Positions 25,684 to 34,221 of a stretch of DNA of 64,000 bases are shown here, one piece after another (the stretch's first letter is position 1; the number at the start of each line of letters is the position of its first letter). This DNA comes from Nocardia asteroides (GTDB lineage Bacteria; Actinomycetota; Actinomycetes; Mycobacteriales; Mycobacteriaceae), in assembly GCF_900637185.1 (NCBI RefSeq), contig NZ_LR134352.1, positions 4,454,001 through 4,518,000 on the forward strand, in the 5' to 3' direction. The position numbers and the translations under genes were made by a program. The notes beneath the pieces were generated by a model. The model saw nothing but the letters and a program-made list of their open reading frames with translations, was not told the origin of the DNA and made no database searches.

Positions 25684-26852
25684 CGGACCGCCTCCATCAC
25701 CAGCGCGAGCTCCGCGTCGAGCTGTGGACCCACCGCGGGGATGAGCTCGTCGAGGTCGATATAGCTGCGCCCCGACGGGATCAGCTCTCCGAGCAGGATC
25801 CGGCGGGCCGTGTCCGCCACCAGAGCGCCGCCGAGCATCACCCCGGAGGCCAGCTGCGGCCAGCTGGACAGGGTCCGGCCGATCTCACCGACAGCGTCGC
25901 GCATCGCCGGGCTCAGCCGCGGCTCGTCGACCACCGTCATGAGATACGACAGCTGCTCACCCCGGTCCATCGTCGCGACATCGGAGGCGGTCGACTCGCC
26001 GGTGCGGCCGTGGAACAGCGGGCGATGGGGTTCGAGGTCGAACCGTTCCACATCCAGCAGGCCACGGTCGTTGGTGTCCATCAGGACGGGGATGCCGCGG
26101 CGCCGCGCGTACTCCCGGGCGACGACTTTCGCCCACACCGTGTCGCATTCCTCCACCAGAAGGTCGAGCGTCGTGCCCGTTCCGCCGAAGAACGACTCGA
26201 TCGACTCCTCGGTCAACCCGTCGGTGAACACCTCGATGTCGAGATAGGGGTCGATCTCGAACATCTGGCGCGCCGCCAGCACCGCCTTGGACACCCCGAG
26301 GTCGGCTACCCCTGCCCGCAGCCGGTTCAGGTTCGACAGCCCGACGGTGTCGAAGTCGGCCAGCCGGAACGATCCGCCGACCCCTTCCATCGCCAGCGTC
26401 ACCGCCGCGCTACTGCCCACCGACAGCCCGATCACACCGACCCGCCGCGCGCGCAGTGCCCGCTGCTGCGCGCGATCGATCTTGTTGCGGTTCCGATCGG
26501 TGCGCACCCGCTGGAATTCCTCGCGTGGCAGCACATGCACCAGCCGGCCGCTCCACGGATAGAACACCCACGTTCCCCACCGCCACATCGCGGTCTCGCC
26601 GCAGATCCGGCGTCGGGACGCCGCCAGGGTGTCCGCGGTATGCGAGACGGCGGGATCTTCGCTGCGGATCAGTTCGTCGAGCTGATCCTCGATCGTGTCG
26701 TACACGGCAGTGACGGATCTCGACGCCGCCAGCGCTTGCAGATCGCGCAAGCCTTCCGGGCTCGACGCATCGAGAAGCACGGGACAGAACTGCGATGTCG
26801 CAGCGTCGGGTGTGAGTACCGCCGGACGCGGAACCGAGCCATGCCGAACCAT
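25680..26852 (-). CDS. ThiF/E1-like adenylyltransferase, MoeY-like but lacking nitroreductase domain
   Basis: 390 residues, ATG 26852 (GGAGG 11 nt upstream). N-terminal domain of about 110 residues, then RNRNKIDRAQQRALRARRVG, the ATP-binding VGVIGLSVGSSAA, and LADFDTVGLSNLNRL, the E1/ThiF nucleotide and Mg signature. This order resembles the first half of mycobacterial MoeY (Rv1355c), where a nitroreductase domain follows; here the protein ends instead. It would adenylate a carboxylate. No CxxC zinc pair seen. Coupled to a GNAT gene. Molybdopterin function is doubtful, because no moa genes are nearby. Confidence 0.75.
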   Translation of the reverse strand: MVRHGSVPRPAVLTPDAATSQFCPVLLDASSPEGLRDLQALAASRSVTAVYDTIEDQLDELIRSEDPAVSHTADTLAASRRRICGETAMWRWGTWVFYPWSGRLVHVLPREEFQRVRTDRNRNKIDRAQQRALRARRVGVIGLSVGSSAAVTLAMEGVGGSFRLADFDTVGLSNLNRLRAGVADLGVSKAVLAARQMFEIDPYLDIEVFTDGLTEESIESFFGGTGTTLDLLVEECDTVWAKVVAREYARRRGIPVLMDTNDRGLLDVERFDLEPHRPLFHGRTGESTASDVATMDRGEQLSYLMTVVDEPRLSPAMRDAVGEIGRTLSSWPQLASGVMLGGALVADTARRILLGELIPSGRSYIDLDELIPAVGPQLDAELALVMEAVR

Positions 26853-27153
26853 GTGTGCACAAACCTCCGACCCTCATGAGGCGAACGACCACGCGCTCGC
26901 CTCTGTCGACCAGGACGGGCAAACAGTACACACAGCACACTTTCAGCTAATCGATTCCCGGTCCACCGGCATGGCGCGCCCGCATATCGGTCAAACTGGG
27001 ACGATGACCGATCGGGTAGATGTGACCGAGGCTTCGTTCCATCATCAGCAGTCAGCCTCGCAATAATCCCGCAAGTACCGGACATGGACCCGCAGGCAAC
27101 GATGCCGGTAACGACGCTCGACATCACACCGAGCTCTCACCGAACTACGGAAA
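26853..27153. other. 301-bp intergenic region with possible LacI half-operator
   Basis: CTAATCGATTCC at 26947-26958 matches 10 of 12 bases of the palindrome CTAATCGATTAG found between the LacI gene and the sulfotransferase operon at 31544-31555. It lies about 95 bp before the E1-like gene start. The rest shows a lower-G+C stretch at about 26925-26960 (promoter region) and a 20-codon frame at 27003-27065 that I do not support as a gene. Confidence 0.35.
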
Positions 27154-27405
27154 TTGGGACTGAAGACAAGCGCCTACACACCACCACGCTCCTCCGGTGC
27201 CACCGCGGACGATCCCGATGCGCCCGGCCAACCCGATTCGCTCACCGAGTCTTTCGCGACCCTCGTCCGGTTCCTGACCGACCGCGACCTCACACCGCAC
27301 CTTGCTTCGGCCGAAGACATCGGCCGCCTCAACGACGTCATCGATGCGACAGTCATCACGCGCGTCCTGCCCGTCATCGTCGAACCCGGAGAACGCGTCG
27401 TATGA
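27154..27405 (+). CDS. possible small protein (83 aa)
   Basis: TTG start at 27154 with weak CGGAAA upstream. The second half looks protein-like and helical (SLTESFATLVRFLTDRDLTP, IGRLNDVIDATVITRVLPVI). It has no signal peptide and no recognised domain. It lies in a gap of about 700 bp between divergent operons, so a real small gene is plausible, but the start codon and ribosome site are weak. Confidence 0.4.
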   Translation: MGLKTSAYTPPRSSGATADDPDAPGQPDSLTESFATLVRFLTDRDLTPHLASAEDIGRLNDVIDATVITRVLPVIVEPGERVV

Positions 27406-27580
27406 CGGCCTTCACTCGGCGCAGCGCACAACCCCTCACGGCCGCTCGACCTCGAAACAGACCGCCGGATAGCCGAATTCAATCGTCGATCTGTCCACAC
27501 TGGTACCGTCGTTGGCCCTCCCACCAGAACTACTCTGAGTACCGGCATCTCGCGAGTCCGGGGCCGGAGATCGCTGCGCG

Positions 27581-28546
27581 TCAAGGAGTCGGTGGCAGGA
27601 ATCGGGTGTCGAGGAACGATGCGTAGGGCGGGAGTTCGGTGCCGGCGCTGATCTTGCCCTGCGCCTTGCCCCAGGCGCCGAGCTCGCCGAGTTTGGTGGC
27701 GAGGTCGGGGGTGAGCTGCAGGGTGAAGTCGAACTGCGGCAGCACCGTCCGCAGCAGATCGGGCTCCAACTGGGTGGCTTTCGCCACCGACCGCAGCGCC
27801 GGGTCCGCGAGATTCCGCAGGTCCAGTCCGGCGTCCTCCAGCGCCGCGAAGAATCCCGACAGCGCCGCGGATTTCGCGGTGACAGCGTGCTGAGAGGCCA
27901 GGTACAGGCTGTGCTGGTGATACGTGCCGCCGGTGAGCTCCACCGCGTCGGCGCCGAGTGCCCGGACAACCTGAGCCTGATACGGCTGGAAGATCGAGAC
28001 GGCGTCGACATTGCCCTGGGTCGCCGCCGTCACCGTCGCGGACGGCGCCACCTGAACGAGCTCGGCTTGGATATTATTGTGCGCCAATGTATTCGCGGCG
28101 AAGTAGGCGGCGCTCGTACCGATCGGCGTGCCGATGGCCTTGCCGGCCAGATCGCCCACGGAGCTGATGCCCGCGCTACGGCGCGCGATGATGCGCGAGC
28201 CTTCCCAGCGCGCGCCGTCACCGACCACGCGCAGCGTCGGTGACCTGGTCAGCACCGCGGCGCTGGGTACATCGGCCGCGGTCGCCACGTCGAGCTGGCC
28301 GGCCGCGACTGCCTGCAACGCCTCGATTCCCGAGGGGAAGTTCACCACCTTGACCGTGACATTGTGTTTGCCGAAGTAGCCTGCCGCTTCCGCGACCGGG
28401 ATCTGCGCCCAGGACGGGTCGACCACGAAACCGACAGTGAGCGTGGTGGAATCGGTGGATTCGGCGTCACCGCAGGCCGCGCCGGTGATCGCCAGAACGG
28501 TCGCGGTGATCGCCGCGACGGCGATTCGGGTGAGTGATGTTCGCAT
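27581..28546 (-). CDS. ABC transporter substrate-binding protein (SsuA/TauA/NMT1 type)
   Basis: 321 residues; signal peptide with lipoprotein-like end (ITGAAC, Cys25). NMT1/SsuA-like fold: LTVGFVVDPSWAQIPVAEAAGYF, GIEALQAVAAGQLDVATAADVPS, GKAIGTPIGTSAAYF. It captures a small anion such as an alkyl- or arylsulfonate or sulfate ester outside the membrane. Last gene of the operon running from 31490 leftward, 25 bp after the ATPase gene. The aryl sulfotransferase at the operon head suggests aryl sulfate esters as cargo (inference). Confidence 0.9.
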   Translation of the reverse strand: MRTSLTRIAVAAITATVLAITGAACGDAESTDSTTLTVGFVVDPSWAQIPVAEAAGYFGKHNVTVKVVNFPSGIEALQAVAAGQLDVATAADVPSAAVLTRSPTLRVVGDGARWEGSRIIARRSAGISSVGDLAGKAIGTPIGTSAAYFAANTLAHNNIQAELVQVAPSATVTAATQGNVDAVSIFQPYQAQVVRALGADAVELTGGTYHQHSLYLASQHAVTAKSAALSGFFAALEDAGLDLRNLADPALRSVAKATQLEPDLLRTVLPQFDFTLQLTPDLATKLGELGAWGKAQGKISAGTELPPYASFLDTRFLPPTP

Positions 28547-28571
28547 GAAGTGGTCCTAGAGCTCTGGTGGG

Positions 28572-29330
28572 TCAGACGGTGGTGTGGGTGATTCCGAGCC
28601 GCTGATGCAGCTGTTTGCGCAGGTCGCTGTAACCGGGCCGGTCGGCGAGGTCGTCCGCGTGGCGGGGACGTTCGAGCGGGTTCGTGAGGCGATCGGCGAG
28701 CAGGCCGTCGTCGAGGACTTCGACGGTGTCGGCGAGCCGAATCGCCTCGTCGACATCGTGGGTGACGAACACGATCGTGCGGCGCGATCGCGCCCAGAGG
28801 TCGGTGAGCAGATCCTGCATCTTCAATCGTGTCAGCGCGTCGAGGGCGGCGAAGGGCTCGTCCATCAGCATCACGGCGGGTTCGCCCGCCAGGAGCCGCG
28901 CGATACTCACGCGTTGCCGCATTCCACCCGAGAGTTCGCCGGGCCGCCGGGCGCCGACCGCACGGGACAGTTCCACGTCGTCGAGGAGTGCGGCGATCCG
29001 CGATGACCGCTCGGCGGGTGCGACCCCGCGTGCGCGCAGCGCGAAGCCGATGTTGTCGGTCACGCTCATCCAGGGAAACAGGACATCGCGCTGGAAGGCG
29101 ACGCCGCGGCGCGGTTCGGGCGCCAGCACCGGGACGCCGTTGTCGGTCACTGTTCCCGCCGTCGGGGTGATCAGTCCGGCCAGGCAGTGCAGCAGCGTCG
29201 ACTTCCCCGATCCCGACGCGCCGACGAGGACGGTGAACGCCCCGTCCGGGATGGTGAGGCTGATCCCGCGCAAAGTCGCGGCCGGGTTTCCCGGGTAGTG
29301 CACGACGAGGTTGTCGGTCCGAATGGTCAT
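28572..29330 (-). CDS. ABC transporter ATP-binding protein (SsuB/TauB type)
   Basis: 252 residues. Walker A GASGSGKST, Q-loop FQRDVLFPWMSV, signature LSGGMRQR, Walker B AVMLMDEPFAALD, H-loop FVTHDVDEA. The pattern fits nitrate/sulfonate/taurine importers. One base separates it from the permease stop, so translation is probably coupled. Energises the import system made with 29332-30180 and 27581-28546. Confidence 0.92.
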   Translation of the reverse strand: MTIRTDNLVVHYPGNPAATLRGISLTIPDGAFTVLVGASGSGKSTLLHCLAGLITPTAGTVTDNGVPVLAPEPRRGVAFQRDVLFPWMSVTDNIGFALRARGVAPAERSSRIAALLDDVELSRAVGARRPGELSGGMRQRVSIARLLAGEPAVMLMDEPFAALDALTRLKMQDLLTDLWARSRRTIVFVTHDVDEAIRLADTVEVLDDGLLADRLTNPLERPRHADDLADRPGYSDLRKQLHQRLGITHTTV

Positions 29331-29331
29331 G

Positions 29332-30180
29332 TCAGTGTTCCTTCACGGCCCAGCGGGTCAACGGCGCGGTGACCGCGGCCAGGACCCAGTCCACGAGCGC
29401 GCCGATGACGCCGAGCAGAATCAAGCAGGCGATCAGCCGGTCGGCCTGGGAGAAGAGCTGCGCCTGATAGAGCCGATAGCCGATACCCGCTGTGGTGCCC
29501 GACATTTCGGCGACGACGATGAGAACGAACGCCATGGCGGCACCTACCCGCAGCCCCGCGACGATGTCGGGCGCGGCTTCCGGAAGCACGATCTCGCGCA
29601 GCGTCTGCCATCGCCCGGCCCCCAGGCAGCGTGCGGCCTGCAGGTAGTCGCTGGGCGTGGTCGACAACCCGGCGTGGCTGTTGATCCAGACCGGCACGAA
29701 CACGCCGAGCGCGACAACCAGCGCCTTGCTCTCCTCCCCGAGTCCGAACCACAGGATGGCCAGCGGGACCAGCCCGATTGTCGGGATCGGCGCGAGCAGG
29801 CGAAGGACCGGTTGCAGCAGGCGTCGGCCGAGCATGGTGCTCGCGGTGACGATCGCGGCGCCGACCCCGGTCAGCGCGCCGAGCGCGAACCCGCCCAGCG
29901 CCCGCCGCAGGCTGGCCAGAATGTCGTCGGCGAGCAGCCCCGTTCGCCGGAGATCGTCGGCGGCGCCGATAATTTCGGACACGCTGGGCAGCAGTTCGTC
30001 AGGGAACCGATTCGACGCCACGAGCAGGGTCCAGGCCAGCGCGGCGAGTGTGAGCCCGGCGATCGTCCAGCCGACCGGGCTCGCGCGCGTGATCCAGGAC
30101 TGCAGCCGCCGCGCCACCGGTTGTCGCCGCCGGGCCACCGTGCTCGCCGGCGGGTCGGTGGTGCGCACGGTACTCGTCAC
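29332..30180 (-). CDS. ABC transporter permease (SsuC/TauC type)
   Basis: 282 residues, GTG at 30180 overlapping the sulfotransferase stop (GTGA). About six transmembrane helices, with the cytoplasmic EAA loop EIVLPEAAPDIVAGLRVG that docks the ATPase. N-terminal 40 residues are basic and polar. Part of a sulfonate-class importer operon. The overlap with the sulfotransferase gene is unusual for a plain ssu operon and ties enzyme and transporter together. Confidence 0.92.
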   Translation of the reverse strand: MTSTVRTTDPPASTVARRRQPVARRLQSWITRASPVGWTIAGLTLAALAWTLLVASNRFPDELLPSVSEIIGAADDLRRTGLLADDILASLRRALGGFALGALTGVGAAIVTASTMLGRRLLQPVLRLLAPIPTIGLVPLAILWFGLGEESKALVVALGVFVPVWINSHAGLSTTPSDYLQAARCLGAGRWQTLREIVLPEAAPDIVAGLRVGAAMAFVLIVVAEMSGTTAGIGYRLYQAQLFSQADRLIACLILLGVIGALVDWVLAAVTAPLTRWAVKEH

Positions 30181-31490
30181 GAGCCCGCGCCTTCCGTGCC
30201 GGACGCCGAAACCGCGCGGGTGGGGACCCAGTCGTGGGGCACCGCCTGCGCGCGGTAGATCAGCGGTGTCAGCGTGAGCCGGTCGACACCGGGCACCCGG
30301 GGCTCGCGCACCTCGGGCTCACCCGCGACGCCGTAGCCCTCGTACGGGCTGTGGTACTCCCAGACCACCGCACCGTGCGCCGTGACCTGGAAGATCCGGC
30401 CTCGCATGCCCTCGGTGACCAGGGTGTTGCCGTTCGGCAGCCGCTGGGCGTTGCTGACGAAGGAACTGAAGAACGTCCACGACGGCCGGCCCGAATCCTC
30501 CGCGGTGTACTGCCAGACGATCTGGCGGGTGGTGGGATCGATCTCGAGCACCCGCGAGCCCGCGTAGATGCCCAGCGGCGCCGGCGGGTAACCCGCACCG
30601 CCCTGATTGTCGAAGACGAGGATGTTGCCCGCGCCGGGCAGGCCGGCGGCGATCAGGTGCGGATTGTGCTGTCCGGAGATCTGGTCGACCGGCCGGGGCA
30701 CGGAATGCGCGTTGATGCGCTGGTGCTGGGACCCGGGCGCCTCGTCGAAGTACGGGCCCAATCGCCACACCACGGCGCCGGTGGCTCTGTCGACCACCGC
30801 GATCACGTTCGCCTTGCGGAAGCTGACCAGGATGTTGTCGGGATGGAACACGCTGCCCGGGTCCTGGTCGAACCATTTGTTCGGGCCGAGTGGGGTCGCG
30901 CTGTTCATCTCGAGGTAGCCCCACGGGTCCTCGGGATCCCGCGCGGCGGTGTCACGCAGCGCCGTCCGGCCTGGCTCGGAGAAACCGAATTCGTCGAGGT
31001 GATCGCCGGCCAGCCATTGCCACACGATCTCGCCGTCCGGTGCCACCTCGTACAGGCCTTGGTCACCGACCACGTCCGCGATGCCGAGCTGCGCCACCAC
31101 ACGCGGGACGGTGACCAGCAACAGCCGGTTGCCGTTGGGCAGCAGCTGCCAGTCGTGGTTCTGGCGGGCCGCGCCACCGGGCGCCTGGCGGCCCCATTCC
31201 CACACCGGCGCACCCTCCCAATCGAGCTGTCCGACAGTGCCGTTGGCGTAGATCCCGCCGCGGCCGTCGCCGCTTTCGCTCAGTTGCACCCCGATGTCGC
31301 CGAGCCTGCCGCCGGTGAGCGCGGGATCGAGGATCCGGGGCGGCACGCCGGCGTAGGGCCATTCGTTGACGACCGAGCCGTTCAGGTCGACGAGGCGGGT
31401 GATCGAATCGGCGCCGGTGAACAGCACCAGGCTGTCGTGCGCCGAGCCGGGCTCGTAATGGGTGACTCCCGTGAGTCGTGCGTAGGACAT
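30177..31490 (-). CDS. arylsulfotransferase (ASST)-family protein
   Basis: 437 residues from ATG 31490 (AGGTGAAG upstream). Repeated beta-propeller motifs typical of ASST: GQLDWEGAPVWEWG, NHDWQLLPNGNRLLL, QRINAHSVPR, SNAQRLPNGNTLVTEG. ASST moves sulfate from an aryl sulfate ester to another phenol without PAPS. I see no signal peptide, while classical ASSTs are periplasmic, so a cytosolic enzyme acting on imported esters is possible. First gene of the four-gene operon; its promoter faces the LacI regulator across operator 31544-31555. Confidence 0.85.
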   Translation of the reverse strand: MSYARLTGVTHYEPGSAHDSLVLFTGADSITRLVDLNGSVVNEWPYAGVPPRILDPALTGGRLGDIGVQLSESGDGRGGIYANGTVGQLDWEGAPVWEWGRQAPGGAARQNHDWQLLPNGNRLLLVTVPRVVAQLGIADVVGDQGLYEVAPDGEIVWQWLAGDHLDEFGFSEPGRTALRDTAARDPEDPWGYLEMNSATPLGPNKWFDQDPGSVFHPDNILVSFRKANVIAVVDRATGAVVWRLGPYFDEAPGSQHQRINAHSVPRPVDQISGQHNPHLIAAGLPGAGNILVFDNQGGAGYPPAPLGIYAGSRVLEIDPTTRQIVWQYTAEDSGRPSWTFFSSFVSNAQRLPNGNTLVTEGMRGRIFQVTAHGAVVWEYHSPYEGYGVAGEPEVREPRVPGVDRLTLTPLIYRAQAVPHDWVPTRAVSASGTEGAGS

Positions 31491-31543
31491 GTCGTCTACT
31501 TCACCTGTCGGTTGTTGCGGGTGTGGGTCGTACCGGTAACGGT

Positions 31544-31555
31544 CTAATCGATTAG
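31544..31555. promoter_or_regulatory. LacI-family operator (palindrome)
   Basis: Perfect 12-bp palindrome CTAATCGATTAG with central CG, the usual form of LacI-family operators. It lies between the divergent regulator (start 31648) and sulfotransferase (start 31490) genes, 54 bp from the latter. It is placed to repress both. A 10/12 copy lies at 26947-26958. Confidence 0.65.
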
Positions 31556-31647
31556 CGTAGGGATGATCACGGCACAGCACAGGGTAGGAATCGCCATGAA
31601 CGAAAACCTTCGATCCGGCCGCGCGGCCCGGCAGAGTGGGCCCGATC

Positions 31648-32679
31648 GTGACCGCTAAACGTCCCACGCTCGCCGACGTGGCCGCCCGCGCGGGCGTCTC
31701 CACCGCCGTCGTGAGCTATGTCCTGAACGACGGTCCACGCCCGGTCTCGGAAGCCTCACGCGCCAAGGTGATCGAAGCGGCGGACGAATTGCAGTATCGC
31801 CCCGACCGACTGGCCCGAGCCCTGCGGCGACCCCGCCGCTGGCGTCAGGTCGGCCTGCTGGTTCCGGATCTGACGATGCCGCTCTACGCGGCACTGGTCG
31901 GCCGGACGGAGATCCATGCCAGGGCTCGCGACCACCTCACCATGATCGGCAACACCGGATACGACCCCGAACGCGAGCGCGAGTTCGTGACGGCGTTCGC
32001 CGACGTCGGTATCGACGGGCTGATCGTCGTCGGCGCGGTGGATCCGAGCGCGACCAGCGCGATCTGCGCCCGCGCGCGGATGCCGGTGGTCTGGGTGCAC
32101 AACACCCGCAACGCCGTCGATTCCCCCATCGTCGGCGCCGACCACGTGGCGGCGGGAAGGCTGGCCGCCGAGCATCTCACCGAGGTGCACGGCTGCCGCG
32201 ACATCGCGTTCGTCGGCGGGACGACCGCCGAAGACGTCCGCTATGGCGACCGGGAGACCGTCATTCAGCGGTATCGCGGATTCACCGGCGTCGCGGGCGA
32301 ATCCGCGCCGCTCATCCGCACCGACCTCACCGCCGACGGCGCGTATCGCCGGGTCACCGAGTACCTGCGAACCTGTGACGAGCCTCCGCACGGCATGGTC
32401 GTCGCGACCAACGCTCAGGCCGCCGCCGCCCTCCGCGCGATCACGGACGCGGGGCTCGACGTCCCGGACCGGATCCGCGTGGTGGGATTCGACGCCAGCC
32501 CTGCCCAGCTCTTCGGCCAGATCACACTGACCGCGGTGCAGCAACCGATCGATGCGATCACCCAGCTGGCACTGGACCGTCTTCTTCTCACCGCCCCCGA
32601 TCCGGCGGAAACCGATATCCCGACCCCGATGCCCGTCACCGTGCAACGAGGCGAATCCTGTGGGTGCGGCACAACCTGA
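31648..32679 (+). CDS. LacI-family transcriptional repressor
   Basis: 343 residues from GTG 31648 (GAGTGGG about 8 nt upstream); GTG 31636 is an alternative. N-terminal LacI helix-turn-helix (LADVAARAGVSTAVVSYVLN) and hinge (YRPDRLARALR), then a periplasmic-binding-protein-like effector domain ending VTVQRGESCGCGTT. Divergent from the sulfotransferase/transporter operon, which it most likely represses until an inducer, perhaps a sulfated compound or its product, binds (inference). LacI control of a sulfonate-type transporter is uncommon. Confidence 0.9.
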   Translation: MTAKRPTLADVAARAGVSTAVVSYVLNDGPRPVSEASRAKVIEAADELQYRPDRLARALRRPRRWRQVGLLVPDLTMPLYAALVGRTEIHARARDHLTMIGNTGYDPEREREFVTAFADVGIDGLIVVGAVDPSATSAICARARMPVVWVHNTRNAVDSPIVGADHVAAGRLAAEHLTEVHGCRDIAFVGGTTAEDVRYGDRETVIQRYRGFTGVAGESAPLIRTDLTADGAYRRVTEYLRTCDEPPHGMVVATNAQAAAALRAITDAGLDVPDRIRVVGFDASPAQLFGQITLTAVQQPIDAITQLALDRLLLTAPDPAETDIPTPMPVTVQRGESCGCGTT

Positions 32680-32707
32680 GCGCCGAAAACGATGCGGGGG
32701 AAAGTTC

Positions 32708-32723
32708 GAGTAGCCGGCTACTC
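32708..32723. promoter_or_regulatory. 16-bp perfect palindrome upstream of the TIR/STAND operon
   Basis: GAGTAGCCGGCTACTC is self-complementary without a spacer, so an operator is more likely than a hairpin terminator (no loop). It lies 28 bp past the LacI stop and 127 bp before the SIR2-like/TIR start. A TATTCT -10-like box follows at 32748-32753. The binding protein is unknown; a terminator for the LacI gene is the alternative. Confidence 0.4.
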
Positions 32724-32850
32724 TACGCCGCGGCACCACCCGAACCCTATTCTGAATTCGCTGCTAGACGCGTTCTGATGCTGGTCACGGCGGTTTCGAG
32801 CCCCGGCGTGCCAGGTGTTGACGGCGGAATCCGGATCGAGTGTTGTGGGC

Positions 32851-34221
32851 ATGAACGACGATTTCTGGGATGACCTTCTCGCGCATATCCGGCAGCGAGT
32901 TCTGGTTCCGGTCGTGGGGCCGCACGCGACCAGGGTCCGTATCGACGATGTCGATCAATCGTTCTCCTCGCTCATCGGCCGACGACTCGCGCGACGCTGG
33001 AACCTCACCGTGCCGCCCGGACCGACCAGCATGGATGACGCGGTGGCGGCGTTCGTGCGCGAGCGGGGCCAAGACGAGATCGAGCGGCTGTATCGAGTCA
33101 TCAACGACATCATCGTCGAGGTCGATCCCGAGCCCGGTGACGCGCTGCGCAACCTCGCCGCGATCGATGATCTGCGCCTGTTCGTGAGCACGACGCCCGA
33201 CCGGGTGCTCGCGAAGGCCGTGAACTCGGTCCGGTACCAAGGTAGGCCGAGCGCACGGGAGATCTCCTTCTCCCCTAATCAGTCCACCAACGAACAATCG
33301 CGCAACGCGCAACCGGCCGCGGCCACCGACACCGTCGTCGTGAATCTGTACGGTCAAGCCGCTTCGACGCCGCAATTCGCGATCCACGAAGAGGATCGGC
33401 TCGAGTGGCTGCACGCATTGCTCAGCGAAAAGGCGAGCCTGCCCGACTGGGTCAGCTTTCAGCTGAAGGAGCATCCCCTGCTTTTCATCGGCTGTGAGAT
33501 CCCCGACTGGCTCGGGCGTTTCCTCCTGCGGATGTCCTCCAGCACCCGGCTGTCCCTGGAACGCATTCCGTTCTTTCTCGCCGGCTGCTCGGCGTCCCGG
33601 GAACCTACGCTGTCGAGCTTCTTCACCACGTATTGCCGTAAGACGCTGGTCCAGCAGCTGGACATCGAACCGGCGGAATTCGTCGACGAATTACACGCGC
33701 GCTGGCTCCGGCAGACCACGACGAGGCAACGCGACGCGGTCGGTTCTGCCGATTCTTCGCTTCCGGACGCACCCACGATCTTCATCAGTTACATGCGGGA
33801 GGATGCGGACGCGGCCCGGCGGGTGTGCGACGCCATCACGAACCTGGGCGGGGATGTGTGGTTCGACGAGCGCCGGATCAGTCCAGGAGATGCGTGGGAA
33901 CACGAGGTGCTGAGCCGTATCCGCCGATCGGTCCGGCTGTTCGTCCCGATCATCTCGGCGAACACCGAGCACGCGGACGAGGGGTACGTGTTCAGAGAAT
34001 GGTACGAGGCGGCAGACCGTGCACGCTCCATTCCGAGCCGCCGCTTCATCGTGCCCGTGATCATCGACGACAACTACGACAACGACCCGAGCCACTACCG
34101 GCAGGTACCGGATTCCTTCGGGCGCCTGCACTTCGGTAGCGCGCCCGGCGGCGAGCCGGACGCGGGGCTCATCGCCATGCTGCAGGACGAGATTCGCGCG
34201 ATGCGACGGGCAGCGGCATGA
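32851..34221 (+). CDS. SIR2-like (degenerate) plus TIR-domain protein, candidate NADase effector
   Basis: 456 residues from ATG 32851, chosen because NDDFWDDLLAHIRQRVLVPVVG is the normal beginning of SIR2-like effector domains. Residues 3-260 are SIR2-like (VPVVGPHAT, VVVNLYGQ, LLFIGCEIPDWLGRFLLR). The NAD-loop GAG is GPH, the N-Y-D motif reads TTPD, and the catalytic His of LHG is Tyr, so this domain is probably inactive. Residues 309-445 are a TIR domain (IFISYMRED, VWFDERRISPGDAWEHEV, YVFREWYEA); Glu383 sits at the catalytic position of TIR NADases. It overlaps the STAND gene by 4 bp (ATGA). Expected role: NAD depletion when the STAND partner is triggered (inference). Confidence 0.8.
   Translation: MNDDFWDDLLAHIRQRVLVPVVGPHATRVRIDDVDQSFSSLIGRRLARRWNLTVPPGPTSMDDAVAAFVRERGQDEIERLYRVINDIIVEVDPEPGDALRNLAAIDDLRLFVSTTPDRVLAKAVNSVRYQGRPSAREISFSPNQSTNEQSRNAQPAAATDTVVVNLYGQAASTPQFAIHEEDRLEWLHALLSEKASLPDWVSFQLKEHPLLFIGCEIPDWLGRFLLRMSSSTRLSLERIPFFLAGCSASREPTLSSFFTTYCRKTLVQQLDIEPAEFVDELHARWLRQTTTRQRDAVGSADSSLPDAPTIFISYMREDADAARRVCDAITNLGGDVWFDERRISPGDAWEHEVLSRIRRSVRLFVPIISANTEHADEGYVFREWYEAADRARSIPSRRFIVPVIIDDNYDNDPSHYRQVPDSFGRLHFGSAPGGEPDAGLIAMLQDEIRAMRRAAA

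Noticed and set aside
27003..27065. 20-codon frame between the E1-like and small plus-strand genes
   Set aside because: Weak ribosome site, no promoter, no regulatory structure after it, unlike the ABC-F leader.
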